Shown here: positions 7,893 to 14,312 of the stretch, one piece after another
Numbering within the stretch: the stretch's first letter is position 1
Layout of the letters: each line of letters opens with the position of its first letter
NCBI GenBank assembly: GCA_036644375.1
Contig: JAVXQD010000002.1
Coordinates: forward strand, 1 to 64,000
Origin: CALWZE01 sp036644375
Lineage (GTDB): Bacteria > Bacillota > Clostridia > Oscillospirales > Ruminococcaceae
Direction: 5' to 3'
DNA: 64,000 nt
Position numbers and translations under genes: made by a program
The notes under the pieces: model-generated
The model's database searches: none
Told to the model about the DNA's origin: nothing
What the model saw: the letters and a program-made list of their open reading frames with translations, nothing else

Positions 7893-8999
7893 ATGGATAA
7901 ATCAAAGGTTTTTTTCACAAACATGCGCACATTTGACCGCGAAAGTCTCTTGGATAAATTCAAAAGATTGATTGTAAAATCCGGATTCGATACCATTGAT
8001 TTCACGAATAAATTTGTCGCGATCAAGCTCAATTTCGGTGAGGAGGGCAACCTTGCTTATCTTCGTCACAATTATGCCAAGGTTCTGGTCGACATGATAA
8101 AGGAGCGCGGCGGCAAGCCGTTTTTGACCGACTGCAACACTCTTTATGTGGGCTATCGCACCAATGCCCTCGACCATCTTGACTGTGCATACAATCACGG
8201 CTACAATCCCCTATCCGCAGGATGCCATGTCATCATTGCGGACGGACTCAAGGGCACGGATGACATTGAGGTTCCCGTAGACGGTGAATATGTAAAATCG
8301 GCTAAAATAGGCAGAGCTGTAATGGATGCGGATGTGTTTATATCACTCACCCATTTTAAAGCGCACGAAAACGCGGGAATCGGCGGCGCACTTAAAAATA
8401 TCGGCATGGGCTGCGGTTCGCGTGCGGGAAAAATGGAGATGCATTATTCCGGCAAGCCCCGTGTCGATTCCGATTTGTGCATTGGCTGCAAGGGCTGTGT
8501 GAAAATTTGCGGACAGAGCGCAATTGATTTTATCGACAAAAAGTCGGTTATATCCGAGGACAGATGCGTGGGCTGCGGACGCTGCATCGGAGTTTGTCCT
8601 GTTCATGCCATATCCCCCACAAATTCAAATTCAAATGAGCTTTTAAACTGTCGCATGGCGGAATATGCAAAGGCAGTTGTTCAAAACAGACCCTGCTTCC
8701 ACATCAATCTCGCGATTGACATCTCGCCCTTCTGCGATTGTCACTCCACAAACGATATCCCCATCATTCCCGATGTCGGCATGTTTGCGTCATTTGACCC
8801 TGTCGCAATCGACCACGCAAGCACGACCGCCTGCAACACAATGCCGCCTCACGCAAACAGCCTGCTCTCCGAGCACGCCCATGATTATGAAGATCATTTC
8901 AAGGCCATAGCTCCCACCTCCGACTGGTACGGATGCCTCGAGCATGCGCAGAAAATCGGTGTCGGCACAATGGACTACGATTTGATAACTGTAAAATAA
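7893..8999 (+). CDS. DUF362 domain protein with two [4Fe-4S] ferredoxin motifs
   Basis: The 368-residue protein has an N-terminal DUF362 region (AIKLNFGEEGN, DCNTLY, FISLTHFKAHENAGIGGALKNIGMGC) and, around residues 190-245, two ferredoxin motifs: CIGCKGCVKIC and CVGCGRCIGVCP. A last block (VGMFASFDPVAIDHAS) is also typical of DUF362 proteins. These are common in anaerobes and are presumed electron-transfer or iron-sulfur proteins; substrates are unknown. The first motif ends KICGQ, so the usual fourth-ligand proline is absent, but the cysteines are kept. AAAGGA lies eight bases upstream of the ATG. It stands alone between its own promoter and a terminator. Confidence 0.92.
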   Translation: MDKSKVFFTNMRTFDRESLLDKFKRLIVKSGFDTIDFTNKFVAIKLNFGEEGNLAYLRHNYAKVLVDMIKERGGKPFLTDCNTLYVGYRTNALDHLDCAYNHGYNPLSAGCHVIIADGLKGTDDIEVPVDGEYVKSAKIGRAVMDADVFISLTHFKAHENAGIGGALKNIGMGCGSRAGKMEMHYSGKPRVDSDLCIGCKGCVKICGQSAIDFIDKKSVISEDRCVGCGRCIGVCPVHAISPTNSNSNELLNCRMAEYAKAVVQNRPCFHINLAIDISPFCDCHSTNDIPIIPDVGMFASFDPVAIDHASTTACNTMPPHANSLLSEHAHDYEDHFKAIAPTSDWYGCLEHAQKIGVGTMDYDLITVK

Positions 9000-9112
9000 T
9001 GACCGTGTAAATTACGCAGCTTGTTCACCTTTTTTGATTTCCCGACAGATGTCGAAGCGGTTTCTTTAACCGGGCTGCCGCTTTCGGAAAAGCGTTTGAT
9101 TCAAGACAAATG

Positions 9113-9187
9113 AAAAGCACCCTTGTCACAGTATCTCTATAGGTCGTCGGCCTGTCGAAATACTTTTCCGGGGTGCTTTTTTAATTT
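9113..9187. terminator. Bidirectional terminator between convergent genes
   Basis: AAAAGCACCC (9113-9122) pairs with GGGTGCTTTT (9171-9180), enclosing about 48 bases, and is followed by T-rich sequence; the minus strand also ends in CTTTTCATTT. It lies between the convergent DUF362 and GGDEF genes. The large loop makes it less certain than the other terminators here. Confidence 0.6.
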
Positions 9188-9227
9188 TTTACGGGCATTT
9201 CAGACTTGTCACCTTGATATAGAATGC

Positions 9228-10214
9228 TCATGCCTTTCCCGCGGGCTTCAGCGGATAGCAGTGATGCAGGATTACATCCTGTTCCGCATCTCCCCGCAAA
9301 TCATAAAACCGCGTGCGGATACGCTGAGCGATTGCCTCGGTATCAATCTCTGAGGCCTGCGCGACCATTACCAGAAATTGACAGCTTGTATACTGTGTAT
9401 ACAGGTCTCCCATTCTCAATGCCTGTTGAATTATTTCGCTCAGCAGACACATCTGATGGTCTCTGTGCTCAAGCGACGGAAAATCTCCGGATTGATCAGC
9501 CAAGGTTATCAGAATCATATTAACCAGCTCATTGCTCCGAAGCATTTTTCGTTCTTCATAGCGAAAAATGCTCTTGAAGGTTTCATAATCCAGACCAAAG
9601 GCACCTTGATTGAGAGATTTTTCACGCATTTCGCCGAAAATTCTATCTGCATCCGTTTTTACACCCCGTGAAATTTGTTCATATGGCATCCCTATGTTTT
9701 TTTGAGCTTTTTTCTGTATAAGGATTTGATCCGCCCTGTCAAACAGCTGCACGAAATTATCATTCTGTTTTGATGCGGCTCCCGATACCGTCATTGATAT
9801 CTTAAAAAACAGGGAGCTCGATATACGCAGCTTTTGAAAACGGTTTCTGATTTGAAGGATGCAGGCTGAAATTTCGCATGCATTTAAATTTTCAGGCAGG
9901 AACACAACAAACTCGTCGCCGCCGATTCTGCCTACCAATCTTCTGCACATATCACTTTCCGGAAACATCTTGGTCAGAATATTCGCAACCGATTTTAAAA
10001 CCTGGTCTCCGACCGTATGTCCGAACTGATCGTTGATTTTCTTAAAAGAATCCATATCCAAAACAAAGAGCGTGCCTCCTTGACCCGATCTCAGCCTCTG
10101 GTTTATGCGATATTCAACTGCTCTTCGGTTGTAAATATCGGTAAGTCCGTCAATTTCCGCCATTCTCTTATAATCCAATGGCACTTGCATAATCTGCTGT
10201 ACACTGCCACTCAT
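9228..10214 (-). CDS. GGDEF-domain protein (diguanylate cyclase) with a second degenerate GGDEF-like half
   Basis: Diguanylate cyclases make the second messenger c-di-GMP from GTP. The 328-residue protein begins almost directly with a GGDEF domain: DGLTDIYNRR (22-31), the LDMDSFKKINDQFGH metal/GTP loop (51-65) and an intact GGDEF (98-102). No sensor domain, membrane segment or RxxD inhibitory site is seen. The C-terminal half (about 195-328) looks like a worn GGDEF fold, with LRMGDLYTQYTSCQF where the active-site loop would be. I chose the ATG with GAAGGA upstream (MSGSVQQ) over a start 17 codons earlier. The neighbouring two-TM protein gene may be in the same transcript. Confidence 0.9.
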   Translation of the reverse strand: MSGSVQQIMQVPLDYKRMAEIDGLTDIYNRRAVEYRINQRLRSGQGGTLFVLDMDSFKKINDQFGHTVGDQVLKSVANILTKMFPESDMCRRLVGRIGGDEFVVFLPENLNACEISACILQIRNRFQKLRISSSLFFKISMTVSGAASKQNDNFVQLFDRADQILIQKKAQKNIGMPYEQISRGVKTDADRIFGEMREKSLNQGAFGLDYETFKSIFRYEERKMLRSNELVNMILITLADQSGDFPSLEHRDHQMCLLSEIIQQALRMGDLYTQYTSCQFLVMVAQASEIDTEAIAQRIRTRFYDLRGDAEQDVILHHCYPLKPAGKA

Positions 10215-10314
10215 TCCTATTCCTTCCTCTCTTTTGGCAAGATAGCATTCGGTAAAAACGTACAAACAAGCTCAAATTAAAATAGGCGATTGTTCTTTAC
10301 AAATCAATCTGCGC

Positions 10315-10659
10315 TTAATCTTTTTCCTGCTTTTCATCTGAGTTTTTGCCGCCCTGCCTCTTTTTTTTCTGTGCCCTCAGGCAGATTACAGTTATGATTA
10401 CCCCTGCCGTAAAAGCCAGAACGCCTGTAAGCACATATGCGTCCGCCCCGCTCCACAGCAGCACCGCTCCGTACCCCCCGACAGTCGGAGGACTTAACGG
10501 CAACCCGCTTGTCACCGCCCTAAATATCCCGCCAAGTGCCACTGTCAGCACAATGCAGCTTGCCGACAGACCTCGGCACAGCTGCTGCTCCCTGATTAAG
10601 TTCAGCTTTTTTGTCCGAGCTATTACCTGTTTAACGCGATAATGTGTTCTGTCGTCCAT
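10315..10659 (-). CDS. Small two-TM protein, possible sigma-factor partner family
   Basis: I do not know a named family for this 114-residue protein. It has a basic, helical N-terminus (MDDRTHYRVKQVIARTKKL), one transmembrane segment (about 37-55), a short outside loop, a second segment (about 75-97) and a charged tail. Its plan and several residues match the protein at 12861-13217, which sits in the sigma factor/PrsW operon: DERT/RTK at the start, then GYVLTG.LAF..G...T..CL before the tail. The start is the ATG with GGAGG seven bases upstream; an earlier TTG overlaps that site. It is 100 bases upstream of the GGDEF gene on the same strand. Function unknown. Confidence 0.8.
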   Translation of the reverse strand: MDDRTHYRVKQVIARTKKLNLIREQQLCRGLSASCIVLTVALGGIFRAVTSGLPLSPPTVGGYGAVLLWSGADAYVLTGVLAFTAGVIITVICLRAQKKKRQGGKNSDEKQEKD

Positions 10660-10785
10660 AGCAAGACCTCCTTCCAAAAAAGCCTTTCATATACTTAAAT
10701 ACATAAAACATGAAAATCACTCACTATATTTAAAAATTATTTTCATAAAAAAACGGATCCGCCTCAATGCGTCATATGGATTTTG

Positions 10786-10814
10786 TTGACAAGCAAAATT
10801 TAAAGTGATATATT
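10786..10814 (+). promoter_or_regulatory. Strong promoter for the DUF3796-XRE pair
   Basis: A perfect TTGACA (10786-10791) and TATATT (10809-10814) with a 17-base spacer, about 50 bases upstream of the DUF3796 ATG. Confidence 0.85.
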
Positions 10815-10844
10815 TATCTCGTAAGAGGACAAATATATCACTTT
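10802..10844 (+). promoter_or_regulatory. Palindromic operator over the -10 region
   Basis: AAAGTGATATATTT (10802-10815) is repeated as an exact inverted copy at 10831-10844, with 15 bases between. The left arm covers the -10 box and the right arm lies just after the expected start of transcription. Its position suggests a repressor site, probably for the XRE regulator encoded by the second gene. Confidence 0.65.
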
Positions 10845-10864
10845 TACCAACGGAGGTTATTTGA

Positions 10865-11287
10865 ATGAAAAATATAAAACGCACTTACACTCGGAAAATA
10901 TCACCTAAACTCGGGTTCTTGGGGTTTCTTGGTTTCTTAGGATTTATCGGTTTTTTACCTTGGGTTTTGGAATTTACAGATGTTTTAGCCGTGCCATTTC
11001 CATTCTTTTTCTTTTGCTTTTTTGGTTTCTTTGGATTCTATTATGAAGGAAAAATGTCAGGAACATTTATAGATGAACGTTTCCAATCCAATATATATCG
11101 TGCCGAATCTATTGCCAATAAAGTTTCTTTGACTATCATTATTGCGGTTGCAATTTTCACTATATCAATACTGCGTCTAAATAGCTACGACACACTGAGT
11201 GTGATTATTGCGACGATTGGTCTTTCCTTTGGCTTATCGATCTTTTTGCAATTCTACCTGCTATTCCGATTTGAAAATGAGGAGTAG
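10865..11287 (+). CDS. DUF3796 family membrane protein
   Basis: The 140-residue protein begins with a run of GFLGF repeats (about residues 17-31), the hallmark of DUF3796, followed by PFPFFFFCFFGFFGFYYEGKMSGT and, at the end, two further hydrophobic segments (about 80-100 and 112-132). It is predicted to have four transmembrane segments. The family is found in Firmicutes next to small XRE regulators and has no known function. GGAGG lies nine bases upstream of the ATG. The next gene starts two bases after its stop, so the pair is an operon. Local base use is more AT-rich than the flanking genes, hinting at recent transfer. Confidence 0.88.
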   Translation: MKNIKRTYTRKISPKLGFLGFLGFLGFIGFLPWVLEFTDVLAVPFPFFFFCFFGFFGFYYEGKMSGTFIDERFQSNIYRAESIANKVSLTIIIAVAIFTISILRLNSYDTLSVIIATIGLSFGLSIFLQFYLLFRFENEE

Positions 11288-11289
11288 GT

Positions 11290-11490
11290 ATGGGAGAATT
11301 TGAGTGCAATCTGAAAAAATACAGACAACTGAAAAATTTGACGCAGGAACAATTGGGTGAAAAAGTTGGTGTCCGACGGGAAACCATTATGCGTTTAGAG
11401 GCAGGAAAATACAACCCCTCTCTAAAACTGGCAATAGATATATCAAAGCTTGTTGAAACTCCTATCGAAGAATTGTTTGTATTTGAATGA
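11290..11490 (+). CDS. XRE-family transcriptional regulator
   Basis: This 66-residue protein is a single Cro/CI helix-turn-helix: LTQEQLGEKVGVRRETIMRLEAGKYNPSLKLAIDISKLV, ending in IEELFVFE, as in the small YozG-like regulators that accompany DUF2975/DUF3796 membrane proteins. GGAG lies five bases upstream of the ATG. It is the second gene of the pair, and the palindrome over the promoter is the obvious candidate for its binding site (inference). A strong hairpin 30 bases downstream would end the transcript. Confidence 0.92.
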   Translation: MGEFECNLKKYRQLKNLTQEQLGEKVGVRRETIMRLEAGKYNPSLKLAIDISKLVETPIEELFVFE

Positions 11491-11519
11491 GGCTCTTATT
11501 ATGAGCATATAGCAGAATT

Positions 11520-11552
11520 AGGGCATCACCGTCTTCTAAACGGTGATGCCCT
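11520..11552. terminator. Strong hairpin between convergent genes
   Basis: GGGCATCACCG (11521-11531) pairs perfectly with CGGTGATGCCC (11541-11551) around a nine-base loop. It lies between the XRE gene (rightward) and the PrsW gene (leftward). T runs are poor on both sides, so termination is inferred from position and stem strength. Confidence 0.65.
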
Positions 11553-11587
11553 AAAAACAATCATTACTCCGTGACCGGGCGTCAGCG

Positions 11588-12238
11588 CTATGCCGTCGAG
11601 TCCGGGGCGGCATTGTGTCGGCGCATGAGCTTTATGACGATAATCCCGACTCCGGCAGTCACAATCGGGACCAGATACGCAAATGTTTTACTTGTCCCGC
11701 CCACACTGACAAGAAGATTAAAAATGGCGTGATAAGTAATGGAGGCACAGAGTAAGCCGAAGGTCACCGCAAGCTTCAGCCATGGGTATTTCCAAGCATA
11801 GAGCATTCCATACCCGATGATAACTCCGCAGATGATGTGCATCGCCCCCGCGCCAAACCCGCGAATAAGCAGATATGAAAACTCCTCCGCGCCGTTCTCG
11901 GTGAGATAGCAGACGTTTTCAAAGGTGGCAAAACTCGCTCCGATTGTGAAAATCGCCATCTGTGCTGATTTTATATCGGGCTCAAATACAAAAAGATAAA
12001 ACAAAAGCGGCAGCAGCTTCAATATTTCCTCAACCACAGGTGCTATTTCCACTGCTGCGGAAATCATATCCACTCCATAAAGGCGTGCAAAAAAGCTGTT
12101 TATATAAGCCGACAGCAAGCAAGCGGCATAGCCCGCCCCCACAAAGACAAATGCCCTGCAATATTTTTTTCCTGCGCAGACAGCCCCGACAAGCATCGGT
12201 GCGGTCAAACAGATAAATATGTTTTCAATATGGGTCAT
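11588..12238 (-). CDS. PrsW-family intramembrane metalloprotease
   Basis: PrsW proteases sit in the membrane; in Bacillus subtilis PrsW makes the first cut in the anti-sigma factor RsiW. The 216-residue protein has about seven transmembrane segments and the conserved catalytic features: EExxK (EEILK, residues 70-74), FATFEN (103-108), a His in GAMHIICG (134) and ITYHAIFN (His 170). Length is near the family norm. It is the last gene of an overlapping operon with a sigma factor, a two-TM protein and another membrane protein; overlaps of four bases imply coupled translation. The likely substrate is therefore a membrane protein of the same operon (inference). Confidence 0.9.
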   Translation of the reverse strand: MTHIENIFICLTAPMLVGAVCAGKKYCRAFVFVGAGYAACLLSAYINSFFARLYGVDMISAAVEIAPVVEEILKLLPLLFYLFVFEPDIKSAQMAIFTIGASFATFENVCYLTENGAEEFSYLLIRGFGAGAMHIICGVIIGYGMLYAWKYPWLKLAVTFGLLCASITYHAIFNLLVSVGGTSKTFAYLVPIVTAGVGIIVIKLMRRHNAAPDSTA

Positions 12239-12864
12239 ACGTCCACCGCCCTTTTCATGGCGGGAATCAGCGCAAAAAGGCCGACGGTCAACGCGAAATC
12301 ACACCAGAAATATGGATTTTCAAGCGTGCTCCCCTTAAAATAACAGGAGCAGAGCCAGAGGGCAAACTCCGCAAAGACTATGAACAATATAGCGGCGTGA
12401 AGATATTGCAGCCTTCGCGCGCCGCCTGACTGCTTGCGCGCATAGAGAAAGCCACGTGTTGACATATATCCGCTGCCGGTCAAAAGCAGACACCATGCTA
12501 TCGTGTTTCCGTAATCGCCAAAGAAGCACATGTGAACCATCAGCATAAGCAGCACAGCAGCCACAAGCACTGCGGCAAAAGGTCTGTAGCGTCGCTCCCC
12601 TTCTGCGGACACGGAAATATTCAGCAGCAGCAAAAACAAAAAGCTCGCAACCCATGACAGGTCGGATACATAGAAAATTTTCGGAGTATACCCCTTGAGA
12701 GTGAGAAACAAAAGCCAGTACAGCAAGCCCAAGGCAAAGGTAACATAGAAGCTGGCAAGTATAAAATAGCTCTGGCTTTTATGCCGATATGCGATAATAC
12801 CGGCCCACATCGCACAGCCCGCTGTGACCGCAAGCTGAACGGTGTTGTCGATAATTTCAATCAT
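12235..12864 (-). CDS. Polytopic membrane protein of the sigma/PrsW operon, function unknown
   Basis: I do not recognise a named family. The 209-residue protein has about six or seven transmembrane segments with short loops (YRHKSQSYF, YARKQSGGARR) and no evident catalytic motif. The even spacing of segments recalls small membrane sensors, but that is only an impression. It overlaps the upstream two-TM gene and the downstream PrsW gene by four bases each, so it is firmly part of the operon. It could be the sensor that controls proteolysis, or an accessory to PrsW. The start ATG is fixed by the overlap. Confidence 0.85.
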   Translation of the reverse strand: MIEIIDNTVQLAVTAGCAMWAGIIAYRHKSQSYFILASFYVTFALGLLYWLLFLTLKGYTPKIFYVSDLSWVASFLFLLLLNISVSAEGERRYRPFAAVLVAAVLLMLMVHMCFFGDYGNTIAWCLLLTGSGYMSTRGFLYARKQSGGARRLQYLHAAILFIVFAEFALWLCSCYFKGSTLENPYFWCDFALTVGLFALIPAMKRAVDV

Positions 12865-13217
12865 TCGGATAATCCCCCCTTGCCGTCTCGGTCTTCATTT
12901 TCCTTAGTTATGCGATGCAGATGCACACACAGCGCCGTGACGCATCCGCCGAGTATAAAAGCGAGCAATGCAATAGTCACATACCCCATCGCGTTGCCGT
13001 CTGAAAATACAAATGCCATTTCACTCAGTCCCATCTGTCTCTCATTGACCGACTGTGTCATAATTTCGGGCACGGCAAGAGCTTCACCGATAACTATGAC
13101 AATTGCGGCAGCAACAGCCGCCACACTTATAAGCCTGCTGCCGCGCACCTTTTGCTCATGCTTCAGTTCCTTTGTACGCCGCTTGGCAGCAGCTATGCGC
13201 TCATCTGTACTGCGCAC
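12861..13217 (-). CDS. Two-TM protein downstream of the sigma factor, candidate anti-sigma factor
   Basis: The 118-residue protein has a basic cytoplasmic N-terminus (RSTDERIAAAKRRTKELKHEQK), a transmembrane segment (about 30-48), an outside loop of some 35 residues, a second segment (about 78-100) and a charged tail. It resembles the protein at 10315-10659. I start at the GTG at 13217, with AAGGAGG nine bases upstream; a longer frame would run deep into the sigma gene. It overlaps the sigma gene by 17 bases and the next gene by four. Position and topology suggest an anti-sigma factor, but no known anti-sigma domain is recognisable. Confidence 0.78.
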   Translation of the reverse strand: MRSTDERIAAAKRRTKELKHEQKVRGSRLISVAAVAAAIVIVIGEALAVPEIMTQSVNERQMGLSEMAFVFSDGNAMGYVTIALLAFILGGCVTALCVHLHRITKENEDRDGKGGLSE

Positions 13218-13767
13218 CGGTAATCCCCTCCTTTTCCAAAAGCAGCCGCAATGCCTGCTTGCCTCGGTAGGCAAGGTTTTCTATTTGTTTGTTGGTTTTG
13301 TTCATAACTCGCGCCGCCTCGGCACAGCCCATTTCCTCAAAATAGAGAAGATACAAAGCTTCCCGATAGTCGGGGTTTATCTTCTCCATCGACAGGCGCA
13401 ATATATCGGCAAGCTCCTTTTGCCTGACGACATCCTCTACCAGCTCCGCACCCTCTGCGTCATTTTCCATATCATCAAAGCCGAATTGAACAGCTATACG
13501 GTTTCTTGATGTGTAGCGCAGTGCGAGATTGCGTCCCGTCTTAAACAGATACGCCTTGAAGCCGCGCTCGCAAAGCCGCGGTTTTTTTGCAAGCATACGC
13601 GAAAATGCCTCGATCATCAAATCCTCCGCATCGTGCAAATCGTGTATTATTCCATTTATGTAAAGCGTCAGGCTGTTTCCGTACCTCTCCATCAGCTCCC
13701 GCAGCCCGCTTTCATCACCGCGCAAATAGAGTTGATATAACTGCTCATCACGCTCCACCGCCGTCAC
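13201..13767 (-). CDS. Sigma-70 family RNA polymerase sigma factor (ECF type)
   Basis: ECF sigma factors direct RNA polymerase to stress or surface-signal promoters. The 188-residue protein has region 2 (LYLRGDESGLRELMERYGN, then DLHDAEDLMIEAFSRML), a conserved FKAYLFKTGRNLALRY (region 2.4), a variable acidic linker, and region 4 (INPDYREALYLLYFEEMGCAEAARVMNKTNKQIENLAYRGKQAL). Start is a GTG at 13767 with only a weak ribosome site, overlapping the stop of a small upstream ORF, so coupled translation is likely. It heads the sigma/two-TM/membrane/PrsW gene run, a layout like a membrane-proteolysis signalling circuit. Confidence 0.93.
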   Translation of the reverse strand: MTAVERDEQLYQLYLRGDESGLRELMERYGNSLTLYINGIIHDLHDAEDLMIEAFSRMLAKKPRLCERGFKAYLFKTGRNLALRYTSRNRIAVQFGFDDMENDAEGAELVEDVVRQKELADILRLSMEKINPDYREALYLLYFEEMGCAEAARVMNKTNKQIENLAYRGKQALRLLLEKEGITGAQYR

Positions 13768-13955
13768 CCGCCGTTCTTTCTTGCTTTTATGCTCACAGAC
13801 GGATGTGCGGATTTCCCCGCCGCCGCTGAAATCGCCGTCACTGTATGTTCAAGGCAAGGGCAGACATGCGCAAGCTCTGCCTCGTGATATTTATAAGCAA
13901 TCAGCCCCGTCATGCGGCCGCGCTCCGTGTATTTGTCAGCAGAATGAAAATTCAC
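13764..13955 (-). CDS. Possible small leading gene of the sigma operon
   Basis: This 63-codon ORF starts at a GTG seven bases after GGGAGG, about 40 bases downstream of a good promoter, and ends in a four-base overlap (GTGA) with the sigma factor start. That layout suggests it is translated and coupled to the sigma gene. The product is not hydrophobic; it contains KYHEAELAHVCPCLEH and a basic end (SIKARKNGG). I recognise no family. It may be a regulatory leader peptide, a small partner protein, or just an open frame in the leader. Confidence 0.45.
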   Translation of the reverse strand: MNFHSADKYTERGRMTGLIAYKYHEAELAHVCPCLEHTVTAISAAAGKSAHPSVSIKARKNGG

Positions 13956-14003
13956 AATACGCCCTCCCATTTCCTCTGCACTTTGCGTTCATATAGTTAG
14001 TTT

Positions 14004-14032
14004 AATATATCAATCCCCGATACCAAAGTCAA
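14004..14032 (-). promoter_or_regulatory. Promoter of the sigma/PrsW operon
   Basis: On the minus strand TTGACT (14027-14032) and TATATT (14004-14009) are 17 bases apart. This is a sigma-A type site rather than an obvious ECF autoregulated one. Confidence 0.7.
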
Positions 14033-14251
14033 GGCGCAATAGGGCGAATTCGCACTTACGGTAAGCTGATTTATGCCTTGGCAAAGCGCAGACGCATGCC
14101 GACAGCGAGCAGTGAAAAAGGTCAATCGGTATGTGCACCTGAGAAAATATGCCGCCGATACACCGAAAATATCTGTGCCTTTACAGGGTATTCTCGCTTA
14201 GTATGGCAGACAAGGTCTTTTAAGCCCCGCTGCATTTTTCTATTGAAATTA
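14033..14251. other. Gene-free stretch between divergent operons
   Basis: About 220 bases between the two divergent promoters. A 70-codon frame is open on the plus strand (14078-14290) but has no ribosome site, runs through the next promoter and codes for nothing recognisable. I see no RNA gene here. Confidence 0.5.
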
Positions 14252-14280
14252 TTGACAAACAATAATCTTGGCGATATAAT
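14252..14280 (+). promoter_or_regulatory. Consensus promoter of the membrane protein/XRE/lipoprotein operon
   Basis: TTGACA (14252-14257) and TATAAT (14275-14280), both perfect, with a 17-base spacer, 32 bases upstream of the first ATG. Confidence 0.9.
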
Positions 14281-14299
14281 ATTATTGTAAAACAATAAT
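14280..14299 (+). promoter_or_regulatory. Inverted-repeat operator at the transcription start
   Basis: ATTATTGT and ACAATAAT flank an AAA at 14281-14299, directly after the -10 box. A further ACAATAAT lies in the promoter spacer (about 14260-14267). The repeated half-sites suggest cooperative repression, probably by the XRE protein encoded in this operon (inference). Confidence 0.6.
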
Positions 14300-14312
14300 C
14301 GAGGTGATTTTT

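Noticed and set aside
9000..9227. c-di-GMP riboswitch near the GGDEF gene
   Set aside because: The folded region lies at the 3' ends of two convergent genes and matches a terminator; no GEMM core sequence was seen.
10865..11490. Classical toxin-antitoxin reading of the DUF3796-XRE pair
   Set aside because: No known toxin fold or antitoxin domain is present; the gene order fits the usual membrane protein plus XRE pairs, so I list only the operator and module.
14078..14290. 70-codon frame on the plus strand
   Set aside because: It overlaps a perfect promoter, lacks a ribosome site, and the product has no protein-like pattern.
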